From Parabacteroides distasonis (GTDB lineage: Bacteria > Bacteroidota > Bacteroidia > Bacteroidales > Tannerellaceae), in contig JAFBIU010000022.1 in the NCBI GenBank assembly GCA_021531775.1, forward strand, positions 1 through 64,000: a stretch of 64,000 bases of DNA, read 5' to 3'. Shown here one piece after another: positions 1 through 8,405 of the stretch. The notes beneath the pieces are model-generated. The model saw only the letters and a program-made list of their open reading frames with translations, had not been told where the DNA came from and searched no databases. The translations under genes and the position numbers were made by a program. Each line of letters starts with the position of its first letter. Position 1 is the stretch's first letter.

Positions 1-33
1 CTGCGTAACAGTGGGAGAGTAGGTAGCCGCCGT
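1..33 (+). rRNA. 5S rRNA, 3' end (partial)
   Basis: The first ~33 bases match the conserved 3' end of bacterial 5S rRNA (GUGGGAGAGUAGG followed by the closing strand) and are directly followed by a terminator hairpin. The rest of the gene and presumably a whole rRNA operon lie to the left of the window. The exact 3' end is estimated. Confidence 0.85.
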
Positions 34-42
34 TTTAGAACG

Positions 43-78
43 AAGGGAATCAGTCGAAAGATTGGTTCCCTTTTTTAT
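43..78 (+). terminator. rRNA operon terminator
   Basis: Stem of about 10 bp (AAGGGAATCA pairing with TGGTTCCCTT, one G-U pair), small loop, then a run of six T. It sits 10 bases after the 5S end, as expected for the intrinsic terminator of an rRNA operon. Confidence 0.85.
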
Positions 79-163
79 ATGCCAAATACCTTGATTTCCA
101 TCATTTCGATAGCAATTCCGTATAAAACCTCTTTCTCTTGTCATGCTATATCCTAATCTTTCG

Positions 164-171
164 TATCTTTG
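164..171 (+). promoter_or_regulatory. Bacteroidetes -7 element (TATCTTTG)
   Basis: TATCTTTG fits the Bacteroidetes sigma-ABfr -7 consensus TAnnTTTG and lies 38 bases before the esterase start codon. A weak -33 (CTTG) is present at 137-140. It probably drives the esterase-kinase-murQ unit. Confidence 0.6.
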
Positions 172-208
172 GACCCGCAAATGGATGGATAGATAATATG
201 AACATGAT

Positions 209-1093
209 ATGAGATTGAGATTGGAATTACTTTTATTTTTAATAGGAATTGGCTTTATGCAGACAATACAAGCACAAGAATCACCTATACTGTTGTTTCC
301 GAAGGGAGCTCCAGGGGAAACGACGAAACTGGTCGAAAAAGCGAGTCGTAATGGAGGTAAGGTTGGCGGTGAAACAGTCTTGCGTGTCACGAATGTCAGT
401 GAACCTACCATCACGATCTATCAGGCCCCGGAAGAGGTTGCGATGGGTTCTGCCATGATTGTTTGTCCCGGTGGAGGCTATTCCATTTTAGCGTATGATT
501 TGGAGGGTGACGAGGTTTGCAACTGGTTGAATAACCTGGGTATTACAGCTGTGTTGCTGAAGTATCGTGTGCCAGTGCGTGAGGGTCGTCTTCGTTATGA
601 AGCACCACTGCAGGATTTACAGCGTGCCGTGGGGTATATTCGTGGTCATGCATCTACCTTGAATGTCGATCCTGAGCGAATCGGCGTCATGGGATTTTCG
701 GCAGGTGCCCATTTGTGTGCCACGCTGTGCAGCCATTTCTCGGAACGAACCTATCCGTTGTTGGATGATATGGATCAGGTCAGTTGCCGTCCTGATTTTT
801 GTCTGTTGGTTTATCCGGCCTATTTGGATGCGCCCAATTTTCAGATTGCGAAGGAATTGAAGGTGACCACAGAGATACCCCCTACGATGATGATTCAGGC
901 CGAAGATGACAAATCCTATATCAACAGTAGTTTGTTCTATTATTATGCGTTGAAGGAGGCGGGTGTTCCGGCTTGGTTGCATCTCTATAGTCGTGGTGGT
1001 CACGGTTATGGCTTGCGGGATACCGGAGAGGTCGTGAATGAATGGCCGGATCGTGCCGAGGATTGGTTTCGTGAATTAGGCGTTATAGAATAA
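209..1093 (+). CDS. secreted alpha/beta-hydrolase (acetyl esterase/lipase family)
   Basis: Residues 1-22 form a signal peptide ending in AQA, so the enzyme is exported. The body is an alpha/beta-hydrolase of the acetyl-xylan esterase/BD-FAE-like kind: oxyanion loop CPGGGY near residue 86, nucleophile Ser164 in GFSAG, probable acid Asp233/234 and catalytic His265 in GGHGYG. Such enzymes remove acetyl or similar esters from carbohydrates. It ends 5 bases before the kinase gene, so the two are very likely co-transcribed. This suggests a role in taking apart acetylated amino-sugar material (O-acetylated peptidoglycan is one possibility), but the substrate is not visible from sequence. ATG 209 is preferred because the upstream ATG at 198 runs straight into a stop. 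Confidence 0.85.
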   Translation: MRLRLELLLFLIGIGFMQTIQAQESPILLFPKGAPGETTKLVEKASRNGGKVGGETVLRVTNVSEPTITIYQAPEEVAMGSAMIVCPGGGYSILAYDLEGDEVCNWLNNLGITAVLLKYRVPVREGRLRYEAPLQDLQRAVGYIRGHASTLNVDPERIGVMGFSAGAHLCATLCSHFSERTYPLLDDMDQVSCRPDFCLLVYPAYLDAPNFQIAKELKVTTEIPPTMMIQAEDDKSYINSSLFYYYALKEAGVPAWLHLYSRGGHGYGLRDTGEVVNEWPDRAEDWFRELGVIE

Positions 1094-1098
1094 TACAG

Positions 1099-1935
1099 AT
1101 GAAACTGATCGTCGATAGTGGTTCAACCAAGACGACTTGGTGTTTGATGGCCGATGGGCAAATGAGGGACCAGTTGCATACGGGAGGAATGAACCCCTTT
1201 TTCCAATCTGAAGAGGAGATGGCGCGAATCGTCGCTTCGGAGGTAGTTCCGTTTGTGGGGGAACGATCACTCGAATCGGTCTATTTTTATGGAGCTGGTT
1301 GTGCTTTTCCGGAAAAGAACCGCTTGGTAGAGCGAGCTATTCAATCTCATTTATCGGTTCCGGTGCAGGTCGATAGTGATCTGTTGGGTGCCGCCCGTTC
1401 GCTTTGCCAACAGGAGGAGGGAATTGCCTGCATTTTAGGCACTGGATCAAACTCTTGTTATTACGATGGGCACGAGATCCGACAACATGTTTCTCCGTTG
1501 GGATTCATTTTGGGAGATGAGGGCAGTGGTGCCGTGTTAGGCAAACGCTTGGTCAGCGATTGTCTGAAGCATCAGTTGCCGGATGACGTGTGTGAGAAAT
1601 TCATGCAGCAGTATCAGCTGACACCAGCCTCTATCTTGGATCGGGTGTATAAACAGCCTTTTCCCAATCGCTATTTGGCCCAGTTATCCCGTTTCTTGGC
1701 AGCGAATTTGTCGGATCCCTCTGTCTATCAGTTAGTGTGGAATTGTTTTCAGGACTTTTTTGTGCGTAATGTGATGCAATATCCTGCATACGACCATTTA
1801 CCCATCCATCTGACAGGTTCTATCGCGTTTTATTATCAAGAAGTATTACGGTCTGTGGCAGATACGCTTCAGTTGAAGTTAGGTCGCATTGAACAGGCAC
1901 CGATGCCCGGACTCATTTCATTTCATGCAAAATAA
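1099..1935 (+). CDS. BadF/BadG-type sugar kinase, probable N-acetylmuramic acid (MurK-like) or GlcNAc kinase
   Basis: Actin-fold ATPase of the BadF/BadG/BcrA/BcrD family (278 aa). The N-terminus carries the phosphate-1 motif DSGSTKT (residues 6-12), a second glycine-rich motif GTGSNS lies near residue 119 and GDEGSGA near 143, the layout seen in eukaryote-like N-acetylglucosamine kinases. The gene is 8 bases upstream of murQ. In Tannerella forsythia a kinase of this family, MurK, phosphorylates MurNAc for MurQ in a murT-murK-murQ cluster, so the same role is inferred here. Cytoplasmic. GlcNAc kinase is the main alternative. No murT-type transporter is next to it in this window. Confidence 0.8.
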   Translation: MKLIVDSGSTKTTWCLMADGQMRDQLHTGGMNPFFQSEEEMARIVASEVVPFVGERSLESVYFYGAGCAFPEKNRLVERAIQSHLSVPVQVDSDLLGAARSLCQQEEGIACILGTGSNSCYYDGHEIRQHVSPLGFILGDEGSGAVLGKRLVSDCLKHQLPDDVCEKFMQQYQLTPASILDRVYKQPFPNRYLAQLSRFLAANLSDPSVYQLVWNCFQDFFVRNVMQYPAYDHLPIHLTGSIAFYYQEVLRSVADTLQLKLGRIEQAPMPGLISFHAK

Positions 1936-1943
1936 CGAACATT

Positions 1944-2795
1944 ATGTCTTTTCAGAAAATAACAGAATCAGAATCACTTTATCAACATTTGGAGCAACAG
2001 TCCGTGCGTGAACTGTTGGAAGAGATCAATCGGGAAGACCAGAAGGTTGCCTTGGCGGTGCAGCAGACAATACCTGCTATTGAGCAATTGGTGACTGGGA
2101 TCGTTGCTCGCATGAAACAGGGGGGACGCCTGTTTTATTTAGGGGCAGGTACCAGTGGTCGCTTGGGTGTCTTGGATGCCTCCGAGATTCCGCCCACTTT
2201 TGGTATGCCGAATACCTACGTGATCGGTCTGATCGCAGGGGGTGATACCGCTTTGCGCAATCCGGTCGAGGCTGCTGAAGATGACATCAATAAAGGATGG
2301 AAGGAGTTGCAGGATCGTGGTGTCAATAGTCTGGATACAGTGGTGGGCATTGCTGCTTCGGGTACGACTCCCTATGTGATCGGAGCTTTGCGTCAGGCCC
2401 GTTCGCAAGGTATCTTGACAGCTGCTATCTCCTGTAATCCACAATCACCGATGGCAGCCGAGGCGGACATTGCCATCGAGCCAGTCGTAGGTCCGGAGTT
2501 TGTCACCGGCAGTACCCGTATGAAGAGCGGTACGGCACAGAAGATGATTCTGAATATGATCTCTACGGCGACCATGATCCAATTGGGACGCGTCAAGGGC
2601 AACCGGATGGTGAATATGCAGTTGACCAATCAAAAGCTGGTTGACCGTGGTACACGGATGATCATGGATGAGTTGCCGTTAGATTACGATGCGGCCCAGC
2701 GCCTTTTACTGATGTATGGATCGGTCAAAGAGGCGATACAGGCCTATACAGCAGCGAAAGAAAGCGATGGAAAACCATCGTCAGATATGAAATAA
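1944..2795 (+). CDS. murQ: N-acetylmuramic acid 6-phosphate etherase MurQ
   Basis: Single SIS domain protein of 283 aa, close to the usual MurQ length. The phosphosugar-binding motif GAGTSGRLGVLDASE (about residues 68-82) and the later GSTRMKSGTAQK stretch are hallmark MurQ sequences. It cleaves the lactyl ether of MurNAc-6P to give GlcNAc-6P and D-lactate in cell-wall recycling. It follows the kinase gene by 8 bases, which gives a two-step MurNAc to GlcNAc-6P route. A new promoter appears right after its stop, so the salvage transcript probably ends here. Confidence 0.95.
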   Translation: MSFQKITESESLYQHLEQQSVRELLEEINREDQKVALAVQQTIPAIEQLVTGIVARMKQGGRLFYLGAGTSGRLGVLDASEIPPTFGMPNTYVIGLIAGGDTALRNPVEAAEDDINKGWKELQDRGVNSLDTVVGIAASGTTPYVIGALRQARSQGILTAAISCNPQSPMAAEADIAIEPVVGPEFVTGSTRMKSGTAQKMILNMISTATMIQLGRVKGNRMVNMQLTNQKLVDRGTRMIMDELPLDYDAAQRLLLMYGSVKEAIQAYTAAKESDGKPSSDMK

Positions 2796-2799
2796 TCAT

Positions 2800-2807
2800 T
2801 ATCTTTG
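2800..2807 (+). promoter_or_regulatory. -7 element (TATCTTTG)
   Basis: TATCTTTG, 32 bases before the start codon at 2839. It separates the 2839-4064 pair from the murQ unit. Confidence 0.55.
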
Positions 2808-2838
2808 TAAGAACATTTTATACAATCAATCAAACGTC

Positions 2839-3483
2839 ATGGGATTTTTTTCTAAACTGTTTCAACGGAATAAACCGGTCGAAGAGGAGGAAGTCAAAGG
2901 ATCTGTCGAGGAGTTTGTCTCTTTGATCCGAGTTTATTATCAGGCTGTCATGGCCGTTAATTTAGGAGTCACCAACTTGAATATACTGGCTGACATGGCC
3001 CTGTTCAAGCGGATGCTGAAAATACCGACTCAGAATAATAAATTAGGTGTGGCCGAGAAGTCGCGCGTGCGTAAGGTGTTGATGCAAGATTACGGCTTGG
3101 AGGAGTATTTCTTCAAGGAGTTGGATGCTTCCGTCAAGAAGAACTGCCGTAGTCAGAATGATATCAAGGGCTATTTCTTCGGGTTCCAGGGATTTTGCAA
3201 TGACCTGTTCTCGTTGATGGGCAATCTGATGCAGTGGAAGTTCCGCTTCTCGATGCTGTTCAAGAAGTTGTTATATACCCAGACCACGAAGACCATTCAT
3301 GAGATTCTGACCCGTTCGGAATGGGATGATGTCAATGTGCAAAAGGCAGCTTGGAGTGTCCGGAAATATGCACAGATGTTGGGCCTCTCCGAACAATGGA
3401 TCGTTGATTTTGTCTATCACATCGTGCTGTTGGCCAAAGAGGATCAGAAGAAGGAACTGAAAAAGAATCAGGAGAAGGCATGA
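2839..3483 (+). CDS. conserved protein of unknown function
   Basis: A 214-aa protein without signal peptide or clear membrane segment. It starts with a short hydrophobic/basic stretch (MGFFSKLFQR), then acidic residues 14-20, and is mostly helical with many basic and aromatic residues. The tail is Lys/Glu-rich. No motif I can assign to a catalytic family. It overlaps the next gene by 4 bases (ATGA), so it is translationally coupled to the DNA glycosylase-like protein. Function not recognised. Confidence 0.7.
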   Translation: MGFFSKLFQRNKPVEEEEVKGSVEEFVSLIRVYYQAVMAVNLGVTNLNILADMALFKRMLKIPTQNNKLGVAEKSRVRKVLMQDYGLEEYFFKELDASVKKNCRSQNDIKGYFFGFQGFCNDLFSLMGNLMQWKFRFSMLFKKLLYTQTTKTIHEILTRSEWDDVNVQKAAWSVRKYAQMLGLSEQWIVDFVYHIVLLAKEDQKKELKKNQEKA

Positions 3484-4064
3484 ACAGACCCCTTGTAGAA
3501 CAACATCCGTTGGGCTTTTTTCTGCCGGAAGGAACACAGTTGTTGATGTTAGGCAGTTTCCCACCACCGCAAGTGCGATGGTCGATGCCCTTTTATTACC
3601 CGAATATCCAGAATGATATGTGGCGGATCATGGGTGTGTTGTTCTACAAGGATCCAACCTATTTTTTAGAGACGCCCAAGAAGTTCAGTTTGGCGAAAGC
3701 CCAAGCCTTTTGTTGTGAAAAGGGGATCGGCATTGGCGATACGGCCATGGAAGTAATTCGCCTCAATGGAAATGCTTCCGACAAATTTCTGCAGGTCGTC
3801 AAGCCTTTGGATCCAGTGCAGGTCTTGTCACAGATACCCGATTGTAGGGCATTGGTCGTTACGGGGCAGAAAGCGATGGATACACTCCTTTCCGTTTTGC
3901 CTCCGATGTCGGAGCCTGCTGTGGGTTGTAGTGCCTCTTTTCAACTCATTGGCAGAGATTTCAAGTTGTTTCGTATGCCCTCTTCTTCCAGGGCCTACCC
4001 CAAACCCTTGCTGGAGAAGGCGGCTGTCTATCGCACTATGTTTGAAGCCTTGGGAATGCTTTGA
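3480..4064 (+). CDS. uracil-DNA glycosylase superfamily protein
   Basis: A 194-aa protein with the UDG fold signature: GSFPPP near residue 25 followed by the short aromatic and Asn-rich stretch FYYPNIQNDMWR, and the C-terminal PSSSRAY near residue 167, which replaces the HPSP loop. This resembles the family 6/Mug-like hypoxanthine or uracil-DNA glycosylases, so it probably removes deaminated bases. The start ATG overlaps the stop of the preceding unknown gene, suggesting co-translation. Which damaged base it prefers cannot be read from the sequence. Confidence 0.75.
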   Translation: MNRPLVEQHPLGFFLPEGTQLLMLGSFPPPQVRWSMPFYYPNIQNDMWRIMGVLFYKDPTYFLETPKKFSLAKAQAFCCEKGIGIGDTAMEVIRLNGNASDKFLQVVKPLDPVQVLSQIPDCRALVVTGQKAMDTLLSVLPPMSEPAVGCSASFQLIGRDFKLFRMPSSSRAYPKPLLEKAAVYRTMFEALGML

Positions 4065-4084
4065 CGAAAAAAACGGGGGAAAAG

Positions 4085-4115
4085 TTTGTCAAATTGAAAT
4101 ATTTGCTTACCTTTG
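4085..4115 (+). promoter_or_regulatory. tRNA-Trp promoter, full consensus
   Basis: TTTG at 4085-4088, 19 bases, then TACCTTTG at 4108-4115: an exact match to the Bacteroidetes TTTG-N19-TAnnTTTG promoter, ending 9 bases before the tRNA. Confidence 0.85.
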
Positions 4116-4124
4116 CAGCGCAAT

Positions 4125-4197
4125 ACGGAACTAGCTCAGTTGGTAGAGCACTGGTCTCCAAAACCAGGTGTCGGGAGTTCGAGCCTCTCGTTCCGTG
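4125..4197 (+). tRNA. tRNA-Trp (CCA anticodon)
   Basis: Complete cloverleaf: acceptor ACGGAAC pairs with GTTCCGT, D arm GCTC/GAGC, anticodon stem CTGGT/ACCAG with loop CTCCAAA giving anticodon CCA, T arm GGGAG TTCGAGC CTCTC. CCA is not encoded. Confidence 0.95.
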
Positions 4198-4202
4198 CAT
4201 AG

Positions 4203-4229
4203 AAGGCATACGAAAGTATGCCTTTTTTT
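4203..4229 (+). terminator. tRNA-Trp terminator
   Basis: AAGGCATAC, loop GAAA, GTATGCCTT and a run of seven T starting 6 bases after the tRNA. A textbook intrinsic terminator. Confidence 0.9.
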
Positions 4230-4282
4230 ATTTTCCTCAACAGGAAGTCCCCCTCATCCCTTGTTATTGCCGGAATTATTCC

Positions 4283-4290
4283 TATTTTTG
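4283..4290 (+). promoter_or_regulatory. guaA -7 element (TATTTTTG)
   Basis: TATTTTTG with a CTTG at 4260-4263 at 19-base spacing. It predicts a short leader of about 20 bases before ATG 4317 and shows that guaA cannot begin at the upstream in-frame start at 4218, which lies inside the tRNA terminator. Confidence 0.65.
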
Positions 4291-4316
4291 CATCCATATT
4301 AAATAAGCTAATTTGC

Positions 4317-5840
4317 ATGCACGAGAAAATTATTATTCTTGATTTTGGTTCGCAGACAACGCAGCTGATCGGACGTCGTGTTCGTGAGCTCAATATGTAT
4401 TGCGAGATTGTCCCCTACAATAAGTTCCCGCATGACGATGCGGCCGATGTCAAAGGGGTGATCCTTTCAGGAAGTCCCTATTCTGTGTACGACGCAAACG
4501 CATTTAAGGCTGATTTAAGTGAGATCCGTGGAAAGTATCCGTTGCTGGGTATTTGTTATGGAGCACAGTTTTTAGCCTACACGTCAGGTGGAAATGTGGA
4601 ACCGGCCAATTCGAGGGAGTATGGTCGCGCTAATTTGTCGTATGTAGATCCGGCTGATCCGTTGCTGAAGGGTATTGAGGCTGGTAGCCAGATTTGGATG
4701 TCGCACGGTGACACGATCACTTCGCTTCCGTCGAATTTCCGTATCATTGCCAGTACCGGTGACGTGGAGGCTGCCGCATACCACGTGGAGGGAGAACAGA
4801 CGTGGGGCGTTCAGTTCCATCCGGAGGTGTTCCATACGACAGATGGAACCAAATTGCTGGATAACTTCTTGAACATCTGCGGTTGTGCAAAGGATTGGAC
4901 ACCCGCTTCGTTCATTGAATCTACCGTAGCAGAGCTGAAAGAAAAACTGGGTGATGATAAGGTTATCTTGGCCCTTTCTGGAGGTGTCGATTCGTCTGTA
5001 ACTGCCGTCTTGTTGAACAAGGCTATTGGCAAGAACCTGACCTGTATTTTTGTGGATCATGGTTTGCTCCGCAAGAATGAGTTTGAAAATGTTCTGAAAG
5101 ATTACGAGCATCTGGGCTTGAATGTGATCGGTGTCAACGCGAAAGATAAGTTCTACAGCGAATTGGCTGGTGTGACCGATCCCGAAAAGAAGCGTAAGAT
5201 CATCGGTAAAGGATTTATCGATGTCTTCAACGAAGAGGCTCGCAAGTTGGAGGGTATCAAATGGCTCGGTCAGGGTACCATCTATCCGGATGTCATTGAG
5301 TCCTTGTCCATCACTGGAACAGTCATCAAGAGTCATCATAACGTAGGTGGTCTGCCGAAGGAGATGAACCTGAAATTGGTAGAACCGTTGCGTCTGCTCT
5401 TCAAAGATGAAGTGAGACGTGTCGGCATCGAGTTGGGTATGCAGCCGCATTTGATCAAGCGTCATCCGTTCCCCGGTCCGGGTCTGGGTATCCGTATTTT
5501 GGGTGATATCACAGCTGAGAAGGTACGTATTCTGCAGGATGCAGATGATATCTATATGACCTTGATGCGCGAATGGGGCCTGTATGACAAGGTATGGCAG
5601 GCAGGTGTTATCCTGTTGCCCATCCGTTCGGTAGGTGTCATGGGTGACGAACGTACGTATGAGAATACGGTGGCTTTGCGTGCCGTTACCTCTACGGATG
5701 CCATGACGGCAGACTGGGCTCAGTTGCCTTATGAATTCCTGGCGAAGGTTTCCAATGAGATCATCAACAAGGTAAAGGGTGTCAATCGCGTTGTGTATGA
5801 CATCAGTTCCAAACCGCCTTCAACCATTGAGTGGGAGTAA
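4317..5840 (+). CDS. guaA: GMP synthase (glutamine-hydrolysing)
   Basis: Converts XMP to GMP using glutamine and ATP in the cytoplasm. From ATG 4317 the protein has 507 aa. The N-terminal class I amidotransferase carries Cys80 (GICYGAQ) and His168/Glu170 (FHPE). The ATP pyrophosphatase P-loop SGGVDSS is at 221-227, and the C-terminal dimerisation/XMP-binding domain ends with the typical KPPSTIEWE. The reading frame is open 33 codons further up, but that part overlaps the tRNA-Trp terminator and lies upstream of the predicted promoter, so the internal ATG is chosen. It converges with xpt, another XMP/GMP-supply gene. Confidence 0.97.
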   Translation: MHEKIIILDFGSQTTQLIGRRVRELNMYCEIVPYNKFPHDDAADVKGVILSGSPYSVYDANAFKADLSEIRGKYPLLGICYGAQFLAYTSGGNVEPANSREYGRANLSYVDPADPLLKGIEAGSQIWMSHGDTITSLPSNFRIIASTGDVEAAAYHVEGEQTWGVQFHPEVFHTTDGTKLLDNFLNICGCAKDWTPASFIESTVAELKEKLGDDKVILALSGGVDSSVTAVLLNKAIGKNLTCIFVDHGLLRKNEFENVLKDYEHLGLNVIGVNAKDKFYSELAGVTDPEKKRKIIGKGFIDVFNEEARKLEGIKWLGQGTIYPDVIESLSITGTVIKSHHNVGGLPKEMNLKLVEPLRLLFKDEVRRVGIELGMQPHLIKRHPFPGPGLGIRILGDITAEKVRILQDADDIYMTLMREWGLYDKVWQAGVILLPIRSVGVMGDERTYENTVALRAVTSTDAMTADWAQLPYEFLAKVSNEIINKVKGVNRVVYDISSKPPSTIEWE

Positions 5841-5857
5841 TAGTTGGGATCTAACCT

Positions 5858-5909
5858 AAAAGTGGCAAATCTGTTTCGGTTCTTTCCGATCAGATTTGCC
5901 ACTTTTTTT
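5858..5909. terminator. bidirectional terminator between guaA and xpt
   Basis: AAGTGGCAAATCTG (5860-5873) pairs with CAGATTTGCCACTT, flanked by A residues on the left and seven T on the right, so it can stop transcripts from both converging genes. Confidence 0.85.
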
Positions 5910-5950
5910 GTTGTTTTGACTATGCTGAGATGCGGCTTGCATCCCCCAGT

Positions 5951-6520
5951 CTATGCTTTGAACTGAATCGTACAATTCTCCAAACTGTCGATGATGGCCA
6001 GTGATTCCACGTGAATCCCTTCCTCACGCAACCTGTCGCCTCCATGCTGGAATGCCTTTTCGATGAGGAATCCCATACCCACCAGTTCAGCTTCTGCCTG
6101 CTTGATCAAATCACAGATGCCTTTGGCTGCATTGCCGTTTGCCAAGAAATCGTCGATAAACAGAATCCGGTCGCCCTTGTTGAGATAATCACGACTTACA
6201 CATACATCATACGTGCGAGCCTTGGTGAAGGAATAGATTTGGGTTGTCAGCATATTTTCCATCGTGCTGGGTATTTTCTTTTTGGCAAAAACAACCGGTA
6301 ATTCCAATAGATAGCCCACCATGATTGCCGGAGCGATGCCACTTGCTTCGATGGTCATTACTTTGTTGATTGGTGTACCGGCGAATCGGCGAACCAACTC
6401 GACTGCCATCGATTTCATCAATACAGGATCCATCTGCTGATTGATGAAGTTGTCCACTTTCAGGATACCGCCTGGTAAACACTTTCCGTCTTGAAGTATT
6501 CGTTCTTTGAGTGCCTTCAT
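5951..6520 (-). CDS. xpt: xanthine phosphoribosyltransferase
   Basis: 189 aa, the usual Xpt size. It has the PRPP-binding loop [14 protein letters not shown] (about residues 119-132), where the second acidic pair and small residues bind PRPP, and the N-terminal [19 protein letters not shown] typical of Xpt. It salvages xanthine to XMP, the substrate of GuaA encoded opposite. Upstream no guanine riboswitch of the Bacillus type is apparent. A one-mismatch -7 (GACCTTTG on the minus strand, 6565-6572 region) may serve as promoter. Confidence 0.93.
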   Translation of the reverse strand: MKALKERILQDGKCLPGGILKVDNFINQQMDPVLMKSMAVELVRRFAGTPINKVMTIEASGIAPAIMVGYLLELPVVFAKKKIPSTMENMLTTQIYSFTKARTYDVCVSRDYLNKGDRILFIDDFLANGNAAKGICDLIKQAEAELVGMGFLIEKAFQHGGDRLREEGIHVESLAIIDSLENCTIQFKA

Positions 6521-6598
6521 GAATTTTTTTTGTTTTTTAGAATGTGCAAAGGTCTGTCATTTTTTTGAATTATCAAATGATGATGTCGAAAAATTCCC

Positions 6599-8368
6599 TT
6601 AGGGACGCTTTTCAAACCAACAAAAGAGGATGGGTTGCTTTACCTCACCACTGAAATGGGAGGATACCTTTTTCATCTCAAACGAGTAGGTTGTCCCATA
6701 GTGTTGCCTGATCTGGTCAAAATCCTCCTCTGCACAGAGCAAATAACCTTTTGAGGGCTGTTCTGTAGCGAAGTTATGGAATGCATTACCCATGTAGAAA
6801 TTCAAACCGTAGAGGTTTCGGTAGTGCAGCAGATCATTCATGACGTACATGTTTTCCCGATCAAGTGGAAACTCCTGACGGAGTTCTTCCGCAAAAGTGC
6901 GATCGGAACTGCCATTGCGGATTGCACGCACACCTATTCCATCGACCAGCAGATGTATGCCGAACGTGAGGAAAAAGGTCGCATAGAGGATCTTGATGTG
7001 GATCTTTTTGAAGAGTTGGTATCCGATGGTGATCAATGCGACAACAACAATGCCCAAAATCAGCTGGGTCAAGATGTCGGGATTCGTCAACTGATTGGCA
7101 ACCAATTCGCATTCTGCCAAGGTATGGGATGATTGTATGTAGGCACTCAACATACGGGCGGGGTGAATCAGGCCGATGCAGGTCATGATGCAAGCGATCC
7201 AGACGACCGCAGTGGTTGCAAACAGGAAGGCTGCAAAGAAACGGATCACCTTCGTATTATACTCTACCAAATAGAGTAGATAGCGGGCAATGAAAAGAGA
7301 GATGAAGGGATAAGCCGGCATCAGATAGACACTGCGTTTGCTGGATGGAATCGCAAAGAATAGCAGGACACCGCAACTGACCACCAGACTAAATAGCTGT
7401 AATTTGTCCATTTGACGAAGTTGGGCACCATGGTTTCGGAAATATTGCTGAATCGTCTGAAATAGCGGACGAATCGACAGTCCGAACAGGGAAAACAGGA
7501 TCAATACACTCCAGGGGATAAATCCGGACAAAAGCGTCAGCAGATTATAGCCAAACCCCTTCTCATGTCCTAATTCGTACGTGACATTGGGGAGGTCGAT
7601 GTGGAAGAAGCGTCCAAAATTCTCAGCCAATACCACGTTCAGGAAATCTTCTCCTCCTTGTCGCCAGGCGGCAATGTACCATAGCAACGGCATGAACGTA
7701 GAGGAGACGGCTACGTAAAGGAGTGCTTTGAAAATGGTCTGGGTGTTATACCGCTGTAGGAGCCAAAGGTAGATTCCGAAGAGGAACAGGGGCAAAACCA
7801 ATCCGACAGGTCCTTTGGTCAAGGTAGCACATCCCAGCAGGAAGGGAATGGCAATCGGCAACCCTTTTAGTTCCCATTCGTCTTCCCATCGATAGAGTTG
7901 AAATAACCCCAATGTCAGGAAGGTGGTCAGCAGCATATCTACTCGGGTTGTCATGGCTGCACGATGGATTTCAATGCTGGTAACCAAGATGAGCGCGGCC
8001 ATGAATGCTTCTTGGAAACGTGTCACTCGCCGCCCGAAGAAGATCAGCACACCACTGACCAAGACGGTAAAGGCAAGTGCCGAGGGGAGGCGAGAGGTCA
8101 GCTCGGTCACTTCACTTTGCGGATAGGAGAAGAGCGCCATCAGCCAATGGGCCATCGGAGGCTTATAGGCAAATTCATCGGCATAGACATGGGGCAATAC
8201 CCAATTGCCTTGTTCCAACATGGAGACGGCTACGGCCGCTTCCCGAGGTTCACCTTTCGTTGCAAAATCTCCCAACCCGATCCAGGGGAGAACCGTCAAC
8301 AGACAGATTACGACGATTAAGGTGACAGGTTTTTGCATATATAAATACTGCAATGTCGGTGTTCGCAT
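6599..8368 (-). CDS. ArnT-like GT-C glycosyltransferase (integral membrane)
   Basis: A 589-aa polytopic membrane protein with about 12 hydrophobic segments. The first periplasmic loop has the family signature GDFATKGEPREA (near residue 33), with acidic residues as in GT39/GT83 enzymes (PMT, ArnT), and YKPPMAHW follows. These enzymes move a sugar from a polyprenyl-phosphate carrier to an outer-face acceptor such as lipid A or protein. Acceptor and sugar are unknown. The gene follows the ATPase-TOPRIM gene by 37 bases. A polyprenyl-phosphate GT2 and GtrA flippase lie 11 kb away and could supply the donor (inference). MQKP at codon 11 is an alternative start. Confidence 0.85.
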   Translation of the reverse strand: MRTPTLQYLYMQKPVTLIVVICLLTVLPWIGLGDFATKGEPREAAVAVSMLEQGNWVLPHVYADEFAYKPPMAHWLMALFSYPQSEVTELTSRLPSALAFTVLVSGVLIFFGRRVTRFQEAFMAALILVTSIEIHRAAMTTRVDMLLTTFLTLGLFQLYRWEDEWELKGLPIAIPFLLGCATLTKGPVGLVLPLFLFGIYLWLLQRYNTQTIFKALLYVAVSSTFMPLLWYIAAWRQGGEDFLNVVLAENFGRFFHIDLPNVTYELGHEKGFGYNLLTLLSGFIPWSVLILFSLFGLSIRPLFQTIQQYFRNHGAQLRQMDKLQLFSLVVSCGVLLFFAIPSSKRSVYLMPAYPFISLFIARYLLYLVEYNTKVIRFFAAFLFATTAVVWIACIMTCIGLIHPARMLSAYIQSSHTLAECELVANQLTNPDILTQLILGIVVVALITIGYQLFKKIHIKILYATFFLTFGIHLLVDGIGVRAIRNGSSDRTFAEELRQEFPLDRENMYVMNDLLHYRNLYGLNFYMGNAFHNFATEQPSKGYLLCAEEDFDQIRQHYGTTYSFEMKKVSSHFSGEVKQPILFCWFEKRP

Positions 8369-8405
8369 ACGATTTTCTTACATTTAATTATATATAGTAA
8401 TCAGA

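Noticed and set aside
4218-4316. Extended N-terminus of GMP synthase
   Set aside because: It would begin in the tRNA-Trp terminator, upstream of the predicted guaA promoter, and adds no conserved residues.
6521-6598. Guanine or xanthine riboswitch in front of xpt
   Set aside because: The 78-base gap lacks the three-stem purine aptamer with its conserved loops.
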